A program made the position numbers and the translations under genes. DNA of 64,000 bases, taken from assembly GCA_019671005.1 (NCBI GenBank), contig CM033738.1:17386202-17450201 (forward strand), read 5' to 3'. Positions 33,161 through 42,945 of the stretch are shown here, piece after piece. The notes beneath the pieces were generated by a model. It saw only the letters and a program-made list of their open reading frames with translations, was not told where the DNA came from and searched no databases. The stretch is from Hibiscus mutabilis (Eukaryota; Streptophyta; Magnoliopsida; Malvales; Malvaceae). How positions within the stretch are numbered: position 1 is the first letter of the stretch; each line of letters begins with the position of its first letter.

Positions 33161-33692
33161 TAGGGCTGTAAACGAACCAGACGTTCATCGAACTGTTCGT
33201 GAATTATTCGGCGAGAAATTTATTTATGTTCGTTTATTTATTAAACGAACAAACAAACAAGAACAAGATTTTTTGTTCGCTTAATTAAATGAACGAAAAC
33301 GAACAAAGGTCTTGTTCGTTCATTTACGTTCGTGAACGTTCAGTAGCCCGTTCGTTTAAATTTATTGACATGTGTCCATTTATATTTATTATTTTATATA
33401 ACAAAAGTATTATATTTAAAAATAAATAAATTTACTCGCAAATTTTTGTTCGTTCATGTTCATTTAAATTTATTCACATATGTTTGTTTATGCTCGTTCA
33501 TTTGTGTTCATTTATGTTCATTTATCATTTTAACGAACGAACACGAACAATGTACATTTCTTAACGAACAAACATGAACAAAAAATTATGTTCGTTTAGT
33601 TGTTCGTGTTCGTTCATTTGTTCGGTTAAAATTAAACGAACGAACGTGAACATACCCCTCGTTCGTGTTCCTTCGGTTCGTTTATAGGCTTA
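33161..33692. mobile_element. 532 bp hAT-like MITE made of GTTCGTTT-type repeats
   Basis: Terminal inverted repeats: TAGGGCTGTAAACGAAC on the left, and the reverse complement of the right end reads TAAGCCTATAAACGAAC. Flanks AAAAAATG (33153-33160) and CAAAAATG (33693-33700) match at 7 of 8 bases, as expected of the 8 bp hAT target duplication. The interior is almost entirely GTTCGTTCATTT-like repeats in both orientations and would fold back. No transposase. Confidence 0.75.
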
Positions 33693-33788
33693 CAAAAATG
33701 ACTAATATAAAGGATATTTATATTGCCCATCTTGTATGGTTCGAATTCCGGCATGAGCGTAATACATCTCTATTAAATAAAAAATGAG

Positions 33789-34361
33789 TTAACTTTAGAT
33801 AAAATATTAATTTGATTGTAAACTTTAGATAAAATATCAATTTAACCCATGAATCCGATCAGTGTCCTCGTCGCCAGTCACTGTCGACCACTGCCGCCCA
33901 TCACAGATGGCCGATGGCCGTTCGTCTCTAAAATTTTCAATTCACTCTTTTTTGGCTTCCTGAACACAAATACGATATATATTTCATCAAAAATACGTCA
34001 AATTCCCCAAATTTGATGTCCTGTTTGACAATCAAATATACATCCAAAAATAAAATAAAAATCGATCAATTTTAGAAGGGTACCCCATATATAATTCTTT
34101 TATCGATTTTTATGATTTTCAATATATATTTATTGATTTTGTGTTATATCAAATTTGCATTCAGTAAATCAAAAGAAGTGAGTCCGACGGTGCTCGACGA
34201 CCACAGTCGATAGCAGTCAATGGTGATGAGCATTAATCGATGACTAGAGACTTTGGTTAAATTCAAGAGTTAAATTCGATTTTTCATTTAAAGTGCAGAG
34301 GTTAAATTTATATTCTATCTAAATTTTAGATTAAATTAATATTTTATTTAAATCTAGGCAT
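33789..34361. repeat. Foldback element with TAGATAAAATATTAATTT-type arms
   Basis: The left arm 33789-33847 and the reverse complement of 34299-34361 are alike (both have AGATxxAATATxAATTTAAC). The GC-rich core holds short CCGxCGxCCA runs (33865-33915). It lies within 500 bp of the start codon of the IscA gene. Terminal sequence and target duplication are unclear. Confidence 0.5.
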
Positions 34362-34867
34362 TAAATTAAAAATTAATCTTTTTTATTAATGTGTCCTATT
34401 CAAACTATCAACTTGTAATGTTTATGTGGCTAAAATATTATGAAACAATAACACAAATGATCAAAGCATATAAAACGATGACCTAAATGATCAAAATATC
34501 ACTTTTTAAATTCAATGAATAAAACTTATAAAATAAAAATGACCATTACAATGGTTTATGGAAAACAAGTTTCCTGTCAGTCTCTCAAGTGAAGAGAAAA
34601 TATACAAGTCCTTGAGGAAATGTTTAATTATCTTTCGATCCTCTTGTTTAGACATTTTTAATTTCATATCCCTGAGGGGCCTTTCCATTTTCATTCTTCA
34701 ACAACTGCAGCACCAAAAGCCAAGGCTAAGCTTCTTCCCTTTCTGAATGCGACGGCATCCGTTCACCTCCAAGCTTCTTCCTCCTTTCGGGCGGCGCGCA
34801 AGATTCTTTGTTGGTCTCTCCCTTCCTATCACTTTTCCACTGCGCCACGTTGTTTAGAGAGATACTT
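34362..34867 (+). promoter_or_regulatory. Upstream region and 5'UTR of the IscA-like gene
   Basis: The stretch between the foldback element and the start codon turns from AT-rich to GC-richer at about 34745, as expected of a transcribed leader. No unambiguous TATA box was picked. An in-frame TTG reading at 34808 is not a plausible start. Confidence 0.4.
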
Positions 34868-36198
34868 ATGGCTTCTCGATTTTTCGCGACAGTCGCCGAG
34901 AAAGTCGGGCCCGCGGCGATGAGGCGGCAAGCCCTGTCTTTGACCGAAGCAGCCGCCTCCAGAATACGTCACCTTCTTCAACCACGCAATAGACCCTTCC
35001 TTCGATTGGGTGTTAAGGCTCGCGGCTGCAACGGCTTATCTACACCCTCAAACTACGCCGGTTCGTCTTATATTATAATACTCTTGACTTAGGTATCTTT
35101 ATAGTTGTGAAATGATTTCATATTTTGGGAATTTATTTTAATTTTATGGAATTGACCGATAGATGAGAAAGGAAAGTTCGATGAATTGGTTGAAGACAAG
35201 GGCGTGAAAATACTGATTGATCCTAAAGCTTTGATGCATGTAATTGGAACCGAGATGGATTTTGTGGATGATAAACTCAGGTATTTCATATTTTAATCTT
35301 TTAGGAGCTTTATTCTATGTCTTTTCCCTATTATTTTGTTTCATTTGCTAGCTGAATAATGTATCTTTGTGTTATCAATTAATTTGAGAAACTTAAATTA
35401 GATTTAAAGCACTAGCATTTGGTTGATCAGTAGTCAGGGAAATGTACTGTGTTTGTTTTTTATCCATGGGTGGAAAAGTAGAAATTTTTGTTTCAACAAA
35501 TCACCAACTCTTCCAAATTGGTTTTCAGTTCTTTTTCCCCCTGAATTCCAGACTTTTCATGTTTCTTAAAATACCCGTATACAACATCTGTTGTTCAACA
35601 CAATTCACATACCATATACGATTCTCCAAGTATATAAAAAACTTAAAAGATCGAAGATACCCATATCTTTCTTAACAATCTGAAAATCTGAGTCATATAG
35701 TTCATTATGTTCCTAACTAGTGTTGACTCTATGGCTGTTCTTGCCTATCGTTGCTTCTTTCGCGAGTAGCAACTCATTCGTACAATGGCCACATATTCTA
35801 GTCATTCAACCAGTCGTCATCCACCTTCATTGCTTCTTTCTTACGGTTTTTCAGTGTGCTTTCATGAATTTAGGCGGTTGTAGTAGGGAAAACAAGTATC
35901 TTCTTTAGCAGAGTTTTTAACTGGATAATCTGGAATGTTGCACGTAGAAGCATCCACCATGTAGGGTGCTTTGCTATCAGCAAAGTTTAACATAATTCTG
36001 CATGAATCACAATGCTTTGTGTTACAGTAATCGTTGCTTGCATTTTGATTGGTATTCGATCTTGGTATTCGATCTTTCCGTCACAGATCTGAGTTCGTCT
36101 TTATCAATCCAAACTCAAAAGGTCAATGCGGGTGCGGTGAATCTTTCATGACAACGGGTGGTGCTAGTGGTGGAACTGCTAAACAGGGTGATAGTTAA
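34868..36198 (+). CDS. ISCA: Mitochondrial A-type iron-sulfur cluster assembly protein, IscA-like
   Basis: A-type carriers deliver Fe-S clusters, mainly [4Fe-4S], to mitochondrial apoenzymes. Predicted exons: 34868-35060, 35163-35280, 36087-36198, all with GT-AG introns, giving 140 residues. The N-terminus (MASRFFATVAEKVG, rich in Ala and Arg, no acidic run) fits a mitochondrial presequence. The core begins at LSLTEAAASRIRHLL and contains GVKARGCNG with the first conserved Cys, KILIDPKALMHVIGTEMDFVDD, and the C-terminal CGCGESF with the other two conserved Cys. The start is the ATG opening MASRF. Residues after GCNGLS read TPSN, where the family has YTLN: one base lost and one gained nearby, with the frame restored. 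AATAAA at 36279 may serve polyadenylation. Length is normal. Which ISCA paralogue this is cannot be decided by eye. Confidence 0.9.
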
Positions 36199-36974
36199 AG
36201 GATTTTGAAAATCTTTTAATAAGCTAAGATTTGAAATAACCTACTTGATTCCAGAGAGCTCTCAAATTTTCCCTTCAAAATAAACTCAAAGGTAATGTTA
36301 TTAGTTTTGTGCAGTCGCTGCCAACTAATTGTATTAGTATTTCCGTATCTCACATGGTAGTTTGCCATCTGAAAATCATTTTATGTATATTCCATCCATT
36401 GTTGTTGTAATTGTTGCACTACATAAAGTTCTTTTATATTGCAGCAAGAATTCGTAGTTACTAACCCCTTGGAAATGCTTGCTATTGGCGTACTTTTGAT
36501 GTACATTTTATATCTACAACATCATAGTGTATGTTGATCACGCTATGATATGTTCGTTTATGCTTCAGTCACCAGCAATGCAAAGTACTGGCAGATAGAA
36601 GTTGAGACCTAGGGTTTTGTGATTGAACTAGTATGGTAGCCAATTGCCAGATAACTACTTCCATTTACGCCATCTTCAGGGCTATTTTGAATGAATGAAT
36701 TTTTGAAGTGTTATTTGACCTTTCTGCTTTGTGCTTTGTTAAACGCATCAGTCAATTAAGGCAAAATTCCCTTTCTTGAAGAGGGAGAGGGAGAATGCGT
36801 CTGATATGATATTATTCAGATAAGGGTTGCACTCAAGTTATTGGAAGATGAAAGACTATCTTAGGTGTCTTGAGAAAAGTTCTATCAAATAGATTTTTGT
36901 ACTATAGTGTTCCTGGTGTTATCTTCATTTATGAATCTTTCGAGCTGTTTAACTGCGTTCGACATCTTTTTGCT
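36199..36974. other. Convergent intergenic region between the IscA-like and ABI5-like genes
   Basis: About 780 bp holding the 3' UTRs of the two convergent genes. AATAAA occurs at 36279-36284 for the plus-strand gene. No other gene was recognised. The ORF at 36907-37206 overlaps the last ABI5 exon on the other strand and is a shadow. Confidence 0.6.
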
Positions 36975-38922
36975 TTACAATGGACAACTCAAGCTTCTTC
37001 TTATCTTTCCTAGTTTTTCTTTAGCTTTTCGAGCTTTCGTCTGTGTTTTTGATTTCCATTCCTCAAAGCACTGCATGAAAAATACATTCACATTAGGAAG
37101 GACAAAGGTGAAAAATGAATCATGTGTGGAATTCATACATGTTACATGGGTAGATATTGTTGCCATTAGTGTTTGGATTTTCTATGCTATGTACCAACTA
37201 TTTTAGGGACATGCTTAGAAAAAGAAAACGAATACTTTACCTGTTGCTTTCTTTTCCTCTCCAGTTCTGCCTGCTATTGATACAAGTAAGATGGTAGTAA
37301 GTTCTTTATATAATAGATGATAAAAGCTACCATGAAAACTTATCAAATTTGATGAAAATGACAAAACAATGAAGTTTTGATTACCAGAGCCTGCTTGAGG
37401 TGAGCATTTTCTTGTTTCAATTGGTTCAATTCAGCTTCTAGCTCCACTGTATATGCCTGTATAAAACCAAACCAACCTTGTAAGAGACAGGTACTTTCAG
37501 GGTAGCATATTTTCATTTCTTCAATAATTTGTTACTGAGATATCAAAAACATTCGAGATCGAGTCAATAAGCTTCATTTTCTTTCTTCCTAGTAAGCTAA
37601 TATAAAAATTGAGCATGTGTATTCATGTCCTTTAAGCCTCTGCATATCCTACTCCATATCATGAAGTTGAATGAATCTACCATGCATAACTATGCGACAC
37701 CAATTGCCATCTATATACACATGTATAGTTCAACTAGAACCTGAAAATATGTGCATTCTCATTGTATTGTATTCAAAATTGTTGGGGTCATGTTATTGTA
37801 ACAGTTAGGCCAGGGCACCAGTAAAATTGTGATTATGGGAAACCTGTTTTCGGCACATACATGTCTCAAACAGTATTATCAATTTGATACATACCTGTTT
37901 TCTAGCTCTTGACCTTGCAGCTGACTCCCTGTTCTTAATCATCCTACGTTGCCTTCTCTCAACTACCTTCTCTATTGGACCATCAACGATCCTTTGCCTT
38001 CCTCGTACTGCACCAATCTCCATCCCGAATTGTGAAGCTGGATTATCAATTTGATTGGTACAAATTCTTTCCAATGAGACCGGACTCATCGGTGCCACTA
38101 TTCCGATTGCTTTTCCCGGACCATAGCCACCAGGAGAAGCTACCTTCCTGTTATAACAAACAGCTGTCAGTGGTGGTGCAGCTGGCTGGTACCTACCACC
38201 AGTCTTACCATCATTTAAACCTGGAGGCATTGTCTGGTATGCAGTCCCACTAAAGCTAACAGGCCTGGAAACAAAACCTGAACCAACCGTAGGGTTATTA
38301 TTTGTCTGATACAACCCATGTTGTGGTGGCTGATGATGCTGTGGAGGCGGTACCGGCGGTGGTGGCATGCATTGTTCCCTTACTACCCCTGCCTTAACCA
38401 AGAAATCTTCCAAGGTCATTTCACCAAAAGTTGGCTGCCGCTGAGTACTGGCATCCTCATGGGCATCGTGCACATTGCTATTGTCACTCTGTCCTTGTGT
38501 TTGCTGCCCTCTTTGTATCTCGGACCAAACTTCATCGACTGTCTTCCTACACAGCGGTGCAGGAAGCGTAAGTGAGGCTTGCCTTGGCAGACTAGGCTGC
38601 TTAGCTATACCTATACTGCTTAATGTTTCGTTCAAAGGCGAATGAACACGGGTATCAACTTGTTTATTTCCCGAGTTGTCTTGATTATTGTTGGAGTTGA
38701 TAGCTTGGTTTTCTTCAGCGTTCCAGATGCTGGTAAGGAACTCGTCCATGTTCATTGACCCAAAGTTCTTCCCTCCCTCAGTGTATGCTGGAACTCATCA
38801 AGTGTTAGAGAATAGATTGAAGAATGTCTTCCAAGTTCTGAGAAAGGGTGGTTCTTAGGCTGCTCATCCTCCGCCCGTAATGCCGATTCGACCTCGCCAA
38901 CCTCGGACTCGGACATCACCAT
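36975..38922 (-). CDS. ABI5: ABI5-like bZIP transcription factor, frameshifted in the first exon
   Basis: ABI5 is a nuclear bZIP factor that binds ABRE sites (ACGTG) and mediates abscisic-acid responses in seeds. Coding exons (minus strand): 38922-37895, 37456-37385, 37270-37241, 37070-36975, with GT-AG introns. Landmarks in order: SSIYSLTLDEFQHTL (C1), MNMDEFLTSIWNAEE, RQASLTLP (kinase target), KTVDEVWSEIQR (C2), FGEMTLEDFLVKAGVVRE (C3), basic region RRMIKNRESAARSRARKQ, leucine zipper over exons 2-3, C-terminal RRSLSCPL. Right after HTL, at 38778/38779, four bases are missing against the ABI5 family (a TGTG of a TGTGTG run), so the first ~48 codons are out of frame with the rest. Translation from Met 38755 would give 352 residues lacking C1. 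It may be a non-functional allele or homeolog, an N-terminally shortened protein, or a sequence error. Confidence 0.88.
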
Positions 38923-38961
38923 TTTCTTTTTTGGTGATGAAAAGCTCTTAATTCTCTGCCT

Positions 38962-39527
38962 CTGTAATATTGATTGATGTGACAAGTACAATCAGACCGA
39001 ACGAACAGAACAGATGTTACAAAGAAAGATACCATGAAAATTGAAAATCTTGTTTTAAACTTTTTTTTGTTGTTGATAAATAATAGTAAATGATGTGTTC
39101 AAACCTTAATTCTAACTAAGTCTTTTCATATTCTTTAAGCTACCCTTTGATTGCTTAAATCAAAACTTCAAAAAGTGACGAGATTTTGTCAAAATGGTGC
39201 CGTACTTTCTTAAAGTCGAATATAGATGTGGGTGGAGGAGAAGCAAATTAAATGCTACAGAATCTTTTAGGTTAACCAATAGCTTATACATATTTGGTAC
39301 TACAATTCATATACACCCGACAGGAATAAATCTGTATTTGTTTTTAAAATTATCATTTATTCTATTAACCATATGACATTTAGTCAAATGTAAAACAAAG
39401 CCTTATTAACTACTCCTACAAAAGACATGCATGGGATGGGACATAACGATACATTCAGCTTGAATTGTCTAAGAATCCTTGAACCAGAAAGATCATATGT
39501 ATGTACGTACAAGTATATGTAACATAC
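38962..39527 (-). other. Predicted intron in the 5'UTR of the ABI5-like gene
   Basis: Minus-strand CAG/GTATGTTAC at 39528/39527 is a good donor, and TATTACAG/AGGC at 38962/38961 is a good acceptor, just upstream of the start codon. Short ORFs at 39194-39376 and 39568-39771 are not credible genes. Confidence 0.45.
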
Positions 39528-39747
39528 CTGGTTCAAACGAGGAAGAAGATAATTTAGCTGAAAAGGCTTAGTTTGTCAAGGCTTTACAAAACCAACATTG
39601 AACTGCTTGATATACATATGATTTATGTATGATAAGGCGATGAATGATGAGTTGCAGATGTGAAAATGGGGTTGAAGATGAATGGATGAAGGTATTTAAG
39701 TTCCGGGCGAAATGGAGTGGGGGTCCAATCAATGAGCAGCTTAGGGC

Positions 39748-39755
39748 TATATAAA
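39748..39755 (-). promoter_or_regulatory. TATA box candidate of the ABI5-like gene
   Basis: Minus strand reads CTTTATATAGCC, placing transcription start near 39720 and a leader exon of about 190 bases. Further upstream GACACGTTTG (about 39833) contains an ACACGT core like weak ABRE sites; ABI5 genes are known to respond to ABA. Confidence 0.5.
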
Positions 39756-39759
39756 GTCG

Positions 39760-40089
39760 GTTATAAATCAACCCTAACGCAGACAGGAAGTTGAGAATAT
39801 AAAAACTGGACGGCTAAGGCTTTATCTGCTCGACACGTTTGCCCATGTGGCTGCTTCTCCCTTGCTTTGCTGCTCTTTGCTCAACGCGTGTGCTCTTTGG
39901 CCTTTCGCTCATCATCCTCGGCAGCTCAAATTCAAAAATCACGACCCCATTCATTATCTAACCTAACCCTTCACTTCTAGAGCTTGGCTTGTCATTACGC
40001 GTGGTAATGTATATTTAATAATAATGTGCCTGCCTCCGCGGACAAAATTAGGATTAGAGTTCTAGTAAAACATGAATGTTAAAAAGTAA
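39760..40089. promoter_or_regulatory. Upstream region of the ABI5-like gene
   Basis: GC-richer than its surroundings (39800-39960), with ACGT-core and ACGCGT-type words (CGACACGTTTG, CAACGCGTGTG, TTACGCGTGG). No gene was seen. Confidence 0.35.
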
Positions 40090-40515
40090 GAATAAATTTA
40101 TAATTAATTTAGAATTTATATTTAATATATTGGAGGTAAAAATTTTAGTTTCTACAAACGTCTTAATTTTAGGGTTTAAGGACTCAATTTGAGGTGCAAG
40201 GTTTATAGATTTAGGTGTAGGGGTTTAGAATTTAGGGATAATAGTTAGAATTTAAAGATTAGGGTTAGGGTTCAGGGGTTAGGATTTAGGTTTAAGGGTA
40301 ATATATGAGGATTTAAGTTTTAACATATAAACGCTAAAGTCTAACCATAAACCCTAAATTCACAATCACTAAATTCAAAACGGCTAAATCTAAACCCTAA
40401 ACCCTACACTCTAAATTGAGTCCATAAACCCTAAAACTAAGGCTCTTGTGGAAACTAAAAGTTTCAACTGCCAGTGTATCAAATAATTATCCATTAATTT
40501 ATGGGTAATTATTCC
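40090..40515. repeat. Foldback repeat with telomere-like TTTAGGG/CCCTAAA halves (first)
   Basis: The left arm has ATTGGAGG, then TTTTAGTTTCTACAA and TTTTAGGGTTTAAGGACTC. The right arm is its imperfect reverse complement (GAGTCCATAAACCCTAAAA, then TTGTGGAAACTAAAA, CCAGTGTATC). Between them, degenerate TTTAGGG words on the left give way to CCCTAAA words on the right. No coding content. Confidence 0.7.
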
Positions 40516-40529
40516 ATGCACAAGCATTT

Positions 40530-40860
40530 GTGGAAATTTTGTTTCCACAATCACATTAGTTTTAGGGCTTAGGGATTTTGTTTATGGTATAATATTTAGG
40601 AGTTTTAGTAGACGAGTTTTGAATTTAAGGGACTTGGTTAGAATTTAGGGTTTATATATCAATACCTAAATTCCTAACCATGTTATCCTAAAAACTAACC
40701 CATAACCATGAATCCTAAATTCTAACCATGAATCCTAAATTCTAAACTCTACACTTAAATCCCTAAACCCTAAATTAGATAATTAAACCCAAAAAATTAG
40801 ACACTTGTGAATTTTTTTCATTTTTACCGCCAGGATATTTTCCCTCAATTTATTTTTAGA
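40530..40860. repeat. Second, related telomere-like foldback repeat
   Basis: It starts with TTTCCACAATCACATTAG and TTTTAGGGCTTAGGG, runs through TTTAGGG-like words, switches to CCTAAA-like words from about 40670, and ends in the imperfect complement AATTAGACACTTGTGAA. Confidence 0.6.
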
Positions 40861-41365
40861 TAAATATGTTTTTATTTATCCAAAAACAACAAACCTGCTA
40901 CAGTATATAACTCCACAATAACAATTATCCCTCTGCAATTAACTATACAAAGATTTGAATTAATGTTACTATCTCTATTCACATGCTTACCCAGAAGTCT
41001 GCATTTGACCACCTCCTTAATGCACAGAGTTAAATCTTGCCCTAGTATGTATCGCTTGAAACACTCTAAAGTTCCTCTCACTCCATTGAAATAGATGGAG
41101 TTCCAAGCTAATTCCAAAATGAAAGTAAGCAAAAATCTACCTTTCAGCATTAAAAAAATCAGTGTTTAGGAGGCAAGAGCCTTTCTCAGAATTCACAAAT
41201 CAATGGTTAAAGACCAACTCAGAAACTAGCAACCACATAGGCAATATAAGAGAATTGCATGTCATTGTTGTAAACAATCAGATCACATCAAACCAAGATA
41301 TTACCTAATGCTGAAAGATCTAAGAAATGAGAAAGATAATAGAGATGAGTAGATTGCATCTCAAC
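40861..41365. other. Intergenic, no gene recognised
   Basis: A 92-codon minus-strand ORF (40872-41150) is open, but I recognise no motif in it and its composition is unremarkable. It could be a fragment of a gene or transposon. Confidence 0.4.
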
Positions 41366-41671
41366 CGGGGTGGACATTCGATCGAGTCTAGTCAAGTAAA
41401 ATATTTTTGAATTAGTCGAGTTGAAGAATCATATTCTATTACTCAAATTTTAGTTAAATTTTTTTCTAGTCGAGTTGTTCCAGTTTCTGTTCAAATTACT
41501 ATAAATTTTGAGTTATTCGAACTTCCATTTTATATTTTAAACTTTATTTAAATTTTTTTGTGTGATTCGAGTTTATAAAAATACTAGCCGGGCCAAAAAA
41601 ATCCGAGTATTTTCGAATCGAGCCGAATAATTCAATTTTTTTCGAGTTGAGTGGAATTTGCCACGCCCCTA
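41366..41671. mobile_element. Possible hAT-like MITE of about 305 bp
   Basis: The left end GGGGTGGACATTCGA and the right end, whose reverse complement is TAGGGGCGTGGCAAATTCC, are similar. The interior is rich in TCGAGT/ACTCGA words in both orientations. No clear target duplication. Confidence 0.4.
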
Positions 41672-42945
41672 GCTCCACTAGTGGAGATGGACCACTGTTA
41701 GCTTATGAAGGTGGGATTACCAATGGAGGATGAATGAATACTTGTGCAATTTTATGCTCTTAGGGTAGTATTTTTGTATAATTATTATAATTTATATGGA
41801 TAGTTTTATTTTATAAAATTTATGTATGTTATTTATTTATTTTTTGTGCACATTATATCCTCAAAACTCGAGATTGCAAGAATAGCAATAATTAGAAATA
41901 AATATCAATTCGTTGATTATCAAACATGTAACGACTTGAATTTTTGAATCGACTAATCGGTGTTGACCAAGGTTGATTAGTTGAGTAAATAGGTAATTGG
42001 ATGTCATTTGGGATAAATTGGGATCATGTAGATGAGTTTGAGCATAATATAGTTTATTGGACTTTTGAGGGTTATAAGCGAGAAGGTGAAGAAACAGAGG
42101 GGTCTCAAGGACAGTTGACCGTTTTTAGAATTGATGCGCAAGAGTTAGTGATGAGTTTCTGCTTTATAGCTTCCTTTAATTATTAACTTTTTGAGGGTTA
42201 TAAGCGAGAAGGTGAAGAAACAGAGGGGTCTCAAGGACAGTTGACCGTTTTTAGAATTGATGCGCAAGAGTTAGTGATGAGTTTCTGCTTTATGGCTTCC
42301 TTTAATTATTAACTTTTTTTCCAATTGGTAGAAATTGTCTTATATGAAGTTTTGCGCATAATTTTTTTTAAATATTCCTAAGTGATTACAATGACGTAAT
42401 TGAGATGATTGGACATGAAATATATTTTCTATTGTTACTTTTATTTAAAAATATTCACAAAATTATAATTATGGAAAATATTTTTTACAATTTTAAAAAT
42501 AAATTGTGAATTCTTGTATATTTTTATTTTATTTTTAAAATTATTGCTTACAATTATTAATAAAAACAACAAAACAATATTTTAAGATAAGAGACCAAAT
42601 AAGACATTTTCGATTAATTTTAGCATGACACCTCTCCCCTTAATGACAACTAATGGGTCACTGTTTATTTTGTAACAAAATCTAAAGTTTAATGCTCATT
42701 TTTAATATTTAAAAGTTGGGTACCAAGATATCATTTCAAGATAATAATGGTGTCTTTGGATAAATTTCTCGATAAAAGACTTAATTGATTTTTTAAAAAG
42801 TTCAAGGGCTTTTTAGTTACTTTCTAATGTGGCATTTAAAACAAAAATAGTTATGACAATAAAATTGTCCACATAGACCGTCATATATATTAAAGTTATT
42901 AATATCATCATATGTTAACTGACACGCCAATATATTAACAATTAC
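41672..42945. other. AT-rich intergenic DNA with a 126 bp tandem duplication
   Basis: No gene is supported. A 61-codon ORF (42001-42186) spans the first copy of the duplication. The target duplication ATTAC of the next element starts at 42941. Confidence 0.6.
42063..42314 (+). repeat. Perfect-phase tandem duplication, 2 x 126 bp
   Basis: Copies 42063-42188 and 42189-42314 differ at one base by eye (TATAGC versus TATGGC), so the duplication is recent. Each holds GAGGGTTATAAGCGAG and TTGATGCGCAAGAG. Confidence 0.9.

Noticed and set aside
34808..34867. Upstream extension of the IscA-like ORF
   Set aside because: Begins with TTG, not ATG; the Met at 34868 opens a typical mitochondrial presequence.
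36907..37206. 99-codon plus-strand ORF
   Set aside because: Antisense to the last ABI5 exon, whose C-terminal motif and splice site are clear.
40160..40800. True interstitial telomere
   Set aside because: Heptamers are too degenerate and switch strand within foldback arms.
40872..41150. 92-codon minus-strand ORF as a gene
   Set aside because: No recognisable domain, no splice context, isolated among repeats; kept only as a note.
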